Positions 1-8,624 of a DNA stretch of 8,624 bases are shown here, piece after piece (the stretch's first letter is position 1; each line of letters starts with the position of its first letter). A program made the translations under genes and the position numbers. The DNA comes from an uncultured Acidobacteriota bacterium (GTDB taxonomy: Bacteria > Acidobacteriota > Blastocatellia > RBC074): contig CALBSU010000717.1 of NCBI GenBank assembly GCA_937967285.1, positions 1 through 8,624 of the forward strand, in the 5' to 3' direction. The notes under the pieces were generated by a model. It searched no databases, was not told the DNA's origin, and saw only the letters and a list, made by a program, of their open reading frames with translations.

Positions 1-1119
1 GACAGCCAGTTCCGCCAGCGCGCGATCGAGATCATCGCGCAGGTTCAGCGCGCGTACTGGGATCTGGTCTTCGCCCGCCGCGATCAGGAGATCAAGCGGG
101 AATCGGTCGAACTTGCGATCACGCAGCTCAAGCACAACGAGCGGCTGGTCGATGCCGGGTCGCTGGCGCCGGCCGACATCATCTCGGCGCGGGTCGAGCT
201 CGAGAGACGCAACGACGAGGCCGAAGCGGCCGTCGACGCCATTCAGCGCGCCGAAAACGCGCTCAAATCACTGCTCCTCCAGCCGAGCAATACCGAGATG
301 TGGGGATCGGAACTGGTCCCCGTCGAGAAGCCGGAGATAACTCCGTCGACATCACTCCCGCTCGACGATGCCGTCCGGCTGGCTTTCCAGAACCGGCCGG
401 AGCTGGAGCAGTTCAGGCTGCGCGGAGAACTGAACAAGATCGATACCGATTTCTTCCGCAACCAGACCAAGCCGCAGATCGATTTCGTCGTCAACTACGG
501 CAGCATCGGGTTGGCCGGCGACCCGCGGACCGAGGGCAACTTCTTCTCGGAATCGAATGCGCTGCTGACAAAACGCGTCAATGATCTGTCGACGCTGGCA
601 GGGCTGCCGCCGCTGCCGACCAGCGGGTTCGATTTCTCGATCCCGGGCTTCCTGATCGGCGGAACGGGTCAGAGTCTGGCCAACGTCTTCAAGAACGATT
701 TCCGGACCTGGCGGGTCGGGCTCAACTTCAACCTGCCGCTGAGGAACCGGACGGCGCTGGCTCAGCTCGGCCACGCACTGGCCGAAGGCCGTCAGATCGA
801 CGTCCAGCGCCAGCGGCTCCAGCAGTCGATCGAGGTCGAGGTCCGCAACGCATTGCAGGCGGTCGAGACCGCGAAGCGCCGCGTCGAGGCCGCGACCAAT
901 TCCAGATCCAACGCCGAGCTCCAGTATCAGAGCGAGGTCCGCAAGTTCGACGCCGGCCAGTCGACCAACTTCTTCGTTCTAGACCGGCAGAACGCGCTCT
1001 CGGCTTCGCGGGGACGCGAGCTCCGAGCGCTGACCGACTACACCAAGGCGGTCGCCGAACTTCAGCGCGCCATGTCGACCATCCTCACCAGCAACAACGT
1101 CGAGGTGAAACCCAACTGA
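1..1119 (+). CDS. TolC/OEP-family outer membrane efflux protein, 5' end missing
   Basis: This is the C-terminal 372 residues of a trimeric outer-membrane channel of the TolC type, which exports small molecules or proteins together with an inner-membrane pump and a periplasmic adaptor. The frame is open from base 1, so the start lies to the left of the window. Long charged, Ala/Gln/Glu-rich helices fill residues 1-95 and the region after about 250, as in the periplasmic coiled-coil barrel. The second OEP repeat begins near residue 120 ([16 protein letters not shown], the usual LxxAlxlAlxNRPEL). Two amphipathic strands that fit the beta-barrel lie near 159-173 ([12 protein letters not shown]) and 236-247 ([12 protein letters not shown]). 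About 60 residues separate these strands, longer than the short loop of E. coli TolC. The final helices ([28 protein letters not shown]) are typical of the family's C-terminus. The substrate cannot be told; adaptor and pump genes may lie just upstream. Confidence 0.9.
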   Translation, partial: DSQFRQRAIEIIAQVQRAYWDLVFARRDQEIKRESVELAITQLKHNERLVDAGSLAPADIISARVELERRNDEAEAAVDAIQRAENALKSLLLQPSNTEMWGSELVPVEKPEITPSTSLPLDDAVRLAFQNRPELEQFRLRGELNKIDTDFFRNQTKPQIDFVVNYGSIGLAGDPRTEGNFFSESNALLTKRVNDLSTLAGLPPLPTSGFDFSIPGFLIGGTGQSLANVFKNDFRTWRVGLNFNLPLRNRTALAQLGHALAEGRQIDVQRQRLQQSIEVEVRNALQAVETAKRRVEAATNSRSNAELQYQSEVRKFDAGQSTNFFVLDRQNALSASRGRELRALTDYTKAVAELQRAMSTILTSNNVEVKPN

Positions 1120-1145
1120 CAAATGGCGTGTCGGGATGATAAAAT
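1116..1145 (+). promoter_or_regulatory. putative sigma70-type promoter of the DUF1844-ribF operon
   Basis: CTGACA at 1116-1121 (5 of 6 to TTGACA) and TAAAAT at 1140-1145 (5 of 6 to TATAAT) are separated by 18 bases. The -35 box overlaps the stop codon of the efflux gene. This stretch, together with the following AATTTC, is clearly more AT-rich than the surroundings. It would give a leader of roughly 45 bases before the ATG at 1197. Seen by eye only; no operator or terminator is obvious in the same spacer. Confidence 0.4.
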
Positions 1146-1178
1146 TTCGCACTGGTTCAATGAATAATTCAGACGCAC

Positions 1179-1184
1179 AAGGAG
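1179..1184 (+). promoter_or_regulatory. Shine-Dalgarno AAGGAG before the DUF1844 gene
   Basis: AAGGAG lies 12 bases before the ATG at 1197, a longer spacing than ideal. No in-frame start codon lies nearer. The protein's conserved N-terminal motif (FKITDRRLF, residues 9-17) rules out a start much further downstream, so this site and ATG are the best pair. Confidence 0.5.
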
Positions 1185-1196
1185 CGAGTTCATCCC

Positions 1197-1628
1197 ATGT
1201 CCGAAGATAATCAGGGTGGTTTCAAGATCACTGACCGGAGGCTCTTCAATCCGGACGGCAGCCTTCGCGATGACGCTCCGGTCGAAGAGCCGGTTGTCGA
1301 GCCGGCTCCGCCGGTGACGCCGCCCGCGGAGCCCGCCGCGCCGTCGGCCGTTCAGGACGCCCCGGATGAGGAGGAAGCCGGCGAGCACACGCTCTTCACC
1401 GAATTCCTGATGAGCATCGCATCGTCGGCTTTCGTCTATCTCGGAATGATGGAACATCCGGCCACCGGCAAGCGCCACGTCGATCTCAATGCCGCCAGGG
1501 ACTCGATCGACATGCTCGTCATGCTGCGCGAGAAGACCCATGGCAATCTGACTCCCGGAGAGGACCGGCTCTTTGAAGATCTGCTGGCCGATCTCCGGAT
1601 GCAGTTCGTCGCGCTGAGTCGTAAGTAG
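1197..1628 (+). CDS. DUF1844 domain-containing protein
   Basis: A 143-residue cytoplasmic protein with no signal peptide or membrane segment. Residues 9-24 ([16 protein letters not shown]) form a short conserved N-terminal motif that I associate with acidobacterial members. Residues 26-62 are a low-complexity linker rich in Pro, Ala and Glu, probably disordered. The DUF1844 domain occupies about 63-141 ([20 protein letters not shown], then [21 protein letters not shown] and [21 protein letters not shown]) and reads as a helical bundle. The domain has no known biochemical function. The gene follows a likely promoter and is the first of a tight run with the PhnP-like hydrolase (2 bases on) and ribF, so it is probably translated together with them. 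The family call is strong; the function is unknown. Confidence 0.9.
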   Translation: MSEDNQGGFKITDRRLFNPDGSLRDDAPVEEPVVEPAPPVTPPAEPAAPSAVQDAPDEEEAGEHTLFTEFLMSIASSAFVYLGMMEHPATGKRHVDLNAARDSIDMLVMLREKTHGNLTPGEDRLFEDLLADLRMQFVALSRK

Positions 1629-1630
1629 CC

Positions 1631-2401
1631 ATGCGGGTGACCTTCCTGGGGACGGGCACTTCCGTCGGGATACCGATGATCGGCTGCTCCTGCCGGACCT
1701 GCACTTCTGAGGATCCGCGCGACAGGCGTTCGAGGACGGGGCTGATGGTCGAGCACGGCGATCGGCGAGTGATCGTCGACATCTCCGCCGATTTCAGGCA
1801 GCAGATGCTGCGCGAGGAGGTGCGCCGGATCGACGCTCTGCTGATCACGCATTGCCACGCCGACCACGTCTTCGGTCTCGACGACATCAGACCCTTCAAT
1901 TTCCAGTACGGTCCCCTTCCGGTCTACGCCAGCGACAGCACATGGCGGCAGTTGCGAAGGGTCTTTTACTATATCTTCGAACGGAAGCACATCGGCGGCG
2001 GATTGCCTCAGATCGATCCATTCGAGATTGACGGCGATTTCGAGACCTGCGGGCTGAGGGTCACGCCGTTTCCGGTCGTTCACGGCAAGGGGGAAGTGAC
2101 CGGATTCAGGTTCAGCGACGGTACGCGGGATTTCGCCTTCGTCACCGACTGCAATCTGATCCCCGAGAGTTCGCTCGAGAAGATGCGCGGCCTCGATCTG
2201 CTGATCATCGACGCGCTGCGATACAAGCCGCATCCGACGCATCTGCATCTCGAACAGACGCTGGCATACATCGAAATGCTCAAGCCGGCGCGGGCTCTGC
2301 TGACGCACATCGGGCATGACATCAATCACGCGGACGCCAGCCGTCATCTTCCGGCGGGCGTCGAGCTGGCCTGGGACGGACTGAAGATCGACCTCGACTG
2401 A
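1631..2401 (+). CDS. PhnP-like metallo-beta-lactamase-fold phosphodiesterase
   Basis: A 256-residue cytoplasmic hydrolase of the metallo-beta-lactamase superfamily. The N-terminus [15 protein letters not shown] is the family's first strand. The metal-binding HxHxDH motif is at 74-79 (HCHADH). Further probable ligands are H151 (VVHG), D173 (VTDC) and H226 (LTHIGHD), which together complete a two-metal site. C19, C21 and C24 (GCSCRTC), perhaps with H229, match the extra structural zinc site known in E. coli PhnP, the phosphoribosyl cyclic phosphodiesterase of the C-P lyase pathway. The whole length fits that subfamily rather than RNase Z or glyoxalase II. No other phosphonate genes are present here, so the true substrate is probably a different cyclic phosphate or phosphodiester. 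The start lies 2 bases after the DUF1844 stop, and the stop is immediately followed by the ribF ATG; both imply translational coupling. The specific substrate is not inferable from the sequence. Confidence 0.88.
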   Translation: MRVTFLGTGTSVGIPMIGCSCRTCTSEDPRDRRSRTGLMVEHGDRRVIVDISADFRQQMLREEVRRIDALLITHCHADHVFGLDDIRPFNFQYGPLPVYASDSTWRQLRRVFYYIFERKHIGGGLPQIDPFEIDGDFETCGLRVTPFPVVHGKGEVTGFRFSDGTRDFAFVTDCNLIPESSLEKMRGLDLLIIDALRYKPHPTHLHLEQTLAYIEMLKPARALLTHIGHDINHADASRHLPAGVELAWDGLKIDLD

Positions 2402-3355
2402 ATGGAAATAATCAGGAACAACGATTTCGCCGGCGTCTCGGACCGTTCCGTGGCGACGCTCGGCGTCTACGACGGTCTTCATCTCGGACACCAGGCGATC
2501 GTCAGGACGGTCGTCGAAAGGGCTCTGCTGATCGATGCTGTGCCGACGCTGATCACTTTCGATCCGCATCCGCGGCAGGTCCTCAGGCCCGACACCGCGC
2601 CGCCGCTGCTCCAGACCTTCAATCAGAAGATGGAGGGGCTGAAGCTGCTCGGCATCGGGCGTGTCATCGTGCTCGAGTTCAATTCCGAACTGGCCGCGCT
2701 TTCGGCGGAGGACTTCGTCGAGCGGTACATCGTCGACCGGCTGCGGGCCGCGGAGGTCTATCTCGGCAAGGGATTCGCGTTCGGAAACCAGCGCAAGGGC
2801 AACATCGACCTGCTCAGGCAGCTCAGCGAGAAGTACGGCTTCATCGCCGACGAGGTCCCGGAGGTCCAGTTGCGCGGCCACCGGATCAGCTCGACGCTGA
2901 TCCGGCGCCTGCTCAAGGCCGGCCGGGTCAACCTTGCCCGCCGGATGCTCGGTCGCGGTTACGGCGTCGAGGGCGAGGTCGTCCGGGGCGACGGTATCGG
3001 CCGCAGGCTGCTCTTCCCGACGGCCAATATCCGCGTGGAGAATCGCGTTCTGCCTGCCGACGGGGTCTATGTCACACTCTGCCTGGTCGACGGAATCTGG
3101 CGCCGGAGCGTCACCAACATCGGACGTCGACCGACCATCGGAGGCGACGACGAGACCCGCGTCGAGACCAATATCCTGGATTTCGAGGGCGATCTGTACG
3201 GGCAAACGATCCGCGTGCGGCTGCTGCACAGGCTGCGCGGCGAGAAGAAATTCAATGGAATAGACGAGTTACGGGCGCAGATCGAGCACGACAGGAACCG
3301 CGCCCGGCGCTATTTTCAATCGCGGATCGTTATTCGCAACCTCGATTTCGTCTGA
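2402..3355 (+). CDS. ribF: bifunctional riboflavin kinase / FAD synthetase
   Basis: RibF converts riboflavin to FMN and then FMN to FAD with ATP in the cytoplasm. The 317 residues match the usual bacterial length. The N-terminal FMN adenylyltransferase domain shows the nucleotidyltransferase signature [11 protein letters not shown] (21-31, HxGH at 27-30), [12 protein letters not shown] (50-61), [11 protein letters not shown] (124-134) and ISSTLIR (162-168). The C-terminal riboflavin kinase domain spans about 183-306, with the ATP/Mg loop FPTANI (205-210), LPADGVYV (217-224) and NIGRRPTIG (239-247). It ends with [14 protein letters not shown], which contains the presumed catalytic Glu (E255). 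That motif more often reads ETHILDF, so N257 is a small deviation. The ATG directly abuts the stop of the PhnP-like gene and no good Shine-Dalgarno is seen, so translation is likely coupled. No FMN riboswitch is visible upstream of the operon. Confidence 0.97.
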   Translation: MEIIRNNDFAGVSDRSVATLGVYDGLHLGHQAIVRTVVERALLIDAVPTLITFDPHPRQVLRPDTAPPLLQTFNQKMEGLKLLGIGRVIVLEFNSELAALSAEDFVERYIVDRLRAAEVYLGKGFAFGNQRKGNIDLLRQLSEKYGFIADEVPEVQLRGHRISSTLIRRLLKAGRVNLARRMLGRGYGVEGEVVRGDGIGRRLLFPTANIRVENRVLPADGVYVTLCLVDGIWRRSVTNIGRRPTIGGDDETRVETNILDFEGDLYGQTIRVRLLHRLRGEKKFNGIDELRAQIEHDRNRARRYFQSRIVIRNLDFV

Positions 3356-3393
3356 ATCGTATACAACGTCGGAAGTCGTTGCCGCATCTGAGT

Positions 3394-3421
3394 TTGCTCG
3401 TTTCAGGTCCGGTAATTTAAA
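3394..3421 (+). promoter_or_regulatory. weak promoter candidate in the ribF-kinase spacer
   Basis: The 84-base spacer at 3356-3439 contains the AT-rich patch GGTAATTTAAACG. TTGCTC (3394-3399) and TTTAAA (3416-3421) are 16 bases apart and could be -35 and -10 boxes, but both match consensus only partly. The spacer also holds a 5-bp inverted repeat (CAACG 3364-3368 with CGTTG 3377-3381). That repeat has no T-run after it and is not a convincing terminator. Whether the kinase gene has its own promoter is therefore open. Confidence 0.2.
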
Positions 3422-3430
3422 CGACACGGC

Positions 3431-3436
3431 AGGAGG
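3431..3436 (+). promoter_or_regulatory. strong Shine-Dalgarno AGGAGG with very short spacing
   Basis: A full AGGAGG lies only 3 bases before the ATG at 3440. The spacing is tighter than the usual 5-9 bases, but no alternative in-frame start sits close downstream: the next Met is near residue 146, inside the conserved domain. ATG 3440 is therefore kept. Confidence 0.6.
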
Positions 3437-3439
3437 AAA

Positions 3440-5778
<2,339 letters not shown>

Positions 5779-5805
5779 GAGCGCCGGCATCCTGCCATCA
5801 TTCCA
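5779..5805. other. convergent intergenic junction
   Basis: These 27 bases separate the stop codons of the plus-strand SDR gene and the minus-strand DDAH-like gene. The only symmetry is a 4-base match (AGGA 5777-5780 with TCCT 5790-5793), too weak for a bidirectional terminator, and no T-run is present. Transcription from each side probably reads into the other gene or ends by a factor-dependent route. Confidence 0.5.
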
Positions 5806-6591
5806 TTAAACAGGTACGGATGCCTGCGCTCCCAGAATACTCAGACAGGTCAACCCGGCTTCGGCCTTCTGCAGTTCTCCGATCTCGATCTCCTCGACCA
5901 TAAACCCGCGCGCCTCGATCAGCAGTCTCGATTTCGGATTGCCCGATGTCATCAGGACCTTACCGCCGATCGACAGAGTATTGGCCGCCCACGGCTCGTC
6001 GGCCGGAACGCGGATCAGGTCGAACTGATCGAACAGTGAATCGTCTATCCATGACTCATTCAGGATGATCGTCCCGTCACCGAGGAAGGTGCAGCCCGTC
6101 TTGAGGTGGAGGCATCCACGCACCGGCGCCGTAAGGACGCGATAGCCGAACGGCTCGACGATCGCGCGCAGGCAGTCGATTCCGGCCTGATTCGTCCGGC
6201 TCGAGAGTCCGACGTAGAGGTCGCGCCCGATTCTCAGCACGTCTCCGCCGTCGAGCGTGCCGGTTTCGACTTCGCGAACCGGGCGAAAATCCGAGAGCAC
6301 TCCGCGGAGCGCCTCGGTCTCGGCCCGTCTCGACTCGGCGCCGGGGCGCGTCAGAACGGCGATCTCGTCCAGCATCAGCGCCGCATCCTCGACAAAGACC
6401 GCATCCGGGTGGCCTTTGAGCGGCGGCAGGTTGATCAGGTCCGCGCCGAGCCGCATAAGCGCCTCGCGGTATCTGAGATGCTGCGCCCGCGCCAGATCCT
6501 GATCGATCCGCGCGCGCGGGATGTGCGTCAGCTCGCAGCTTTCGAGCGGTTCGCCGATGTCGCGCGTGATGGCTGTCAGTGTGGAAGGCAT
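5806..6591 (-). CDS. dimethylarginine dimethylaminohydrolase-like guanidino hydrolase
   Basis: A 261-residue member of the amidinotransferase/arginine deiminase-like superfamily, closest by eye to bacterial DDAH. DDAH hydrolyses Nw-methylated arginines to citrulline and methylamines. Visible marks are the N-terminal [12 protein letters not shown] (19-30), [12 protein letters not shown] (61-72, substrate-binding FxED), TLDGGDVL (112-119), [10 protein letters not shown] (128-137), [14 protein letters not shown] (160-173, catalytic H162) and the nucleophile C249 in [10 protein letters not shown]. The numbering H162/C249 coincides with that of the Pseudomonas aeruginosa enzyme. The N-terminus [11 protein letters not shown] fits the family, supporting the ATG. 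There is no signal peptide, so the protein is cytoplasmic. It begins 2 bases after the stop of the secreted unknown with no clear Shine-Dalgarno, so translation is probably coupled. Arginine deiminase or another guanidino substrate remains possible. Confidence 0.88.
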   Translation of the reverse strand: MPSTLTAITRDIGEPLESCELTHIPRARIDQDLARAQHLRYREALMRLGADLINLPPLKGHPDAVFVEDAALMLDEIAVLTRPGAESRRAETEALRGVLSDFRPVREVETGTLDGGDVLRIGRDLYVGLSSRTNQAGIDCLRAIVEPFGYRVLTAPVRGCLHLKTGCTFLGDGTIILNESWIDDSLFDQFDLIRVPADEPWAANTLSIGGKVLMTSGNPKSRLLIEARGFMVEEIEIGELQKAEAGLTCLSILGAQASVPV

Positions 6592-6593
6592 AT

Positions 6594-7916
<1,323 letters not shown>

Positions 7917-7922
7917 TTCGAG

Positions 7923-8624
<702 letters not shown>

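Noticed and set aside
1120..1196. FMN riboswitch sought upstream of the operon containing ribF
   Set aside because: The spacer is far too short for the RFN element, and its conserved helices are not seen.
1436..3229. A 597-codon open frame on the minus strand across DUF1844, the PhnP-like gene and ribF
   Set aside because: Three well-recognised genes occupy the opposite strand. The antisense product is rich in Asp, Arg, Gln and Val with no motif I recognise, as expected for the complement of GC-biased codons.
3364..3381. Inverted repeat CAACG/CGTTG after ribF considered as a terminator
   Set aside because: It is only 5 bp with an 8-base loop, is not GC-rich, and has no T-run following.
6507..6521. 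CG-alternating run (CCGCGCGCGCGG) in the DDAH-like gene
   Set aside because: It is a 12-base palindrome inside Arg/Ala codons of a GC-rich gene, with no positional sign of function.

Overview
The window is GC-rich bacterial DNA that is almost entirely coding: eight genes and no intergenic gap above about 85 bases. The gene content suggests an Acidobacteriota-like Gram-negative, probably from an environmental genome. The signs are an outer-membrane TolC-family channel, a DUF1844 protein with the N-terminal FKITDRRLF motif I associate with Acidobacteria, and a single-domain ceramidase-like protein. This assignment is by family resemblance only; no rRNA or other phylogenetic marker is present.

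Plus strand, 1-5778. The window opens inside a TolC/OEP-family outer-membrane efflux gene (3' part, ends 1119). A short spacer with a plausible sigma70-type promoter follows. It leads into a tight three-gene run: the DUF1844 protein, a PhnP-like metallo-beta-lactamase-fold phosphodiesterase, and the bifunctional riboflavin kinase/FAD synthetase RibF. These genes are separated by 2 and 0 bases. After an 84-base gap comes a second pair: an ABC1/UbiB-type atypical kinase with a strong Shine-Dalgarno, joined by an ATGA stop/start overlap to a classical SDR oxidoreductase.

Minus strand, 8624-5806. A convergent operon reads right to left. It starts with the C-terminal part of a neutral/alkaline ceramidase-like protein (runs off the right edge), then a 440-residue secreted protein I do not recognise, then a dimethylarginine dimethylaminohydrolase (DDAH)-like guanidino hydrolase. 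Gaps are 6 and 2 bases, so co-transcription is likely. The two convergent operons meet in 27 bases with no convincing terminator.

No RNA genes, mobile elements, CRISPR arrays or phage genes are visible. Most of the window is housekeeping metabolism (flavin cofactors, a quinone-associated kinase family, efflux). The less explained parts are the DUF1844/PhnP-like/ribF linkage, the secreted unknown between the ceramidase-like and DDAH-like genes, and a perfect 20-base palindrome at the 3' end of the ceramidase-like gene.
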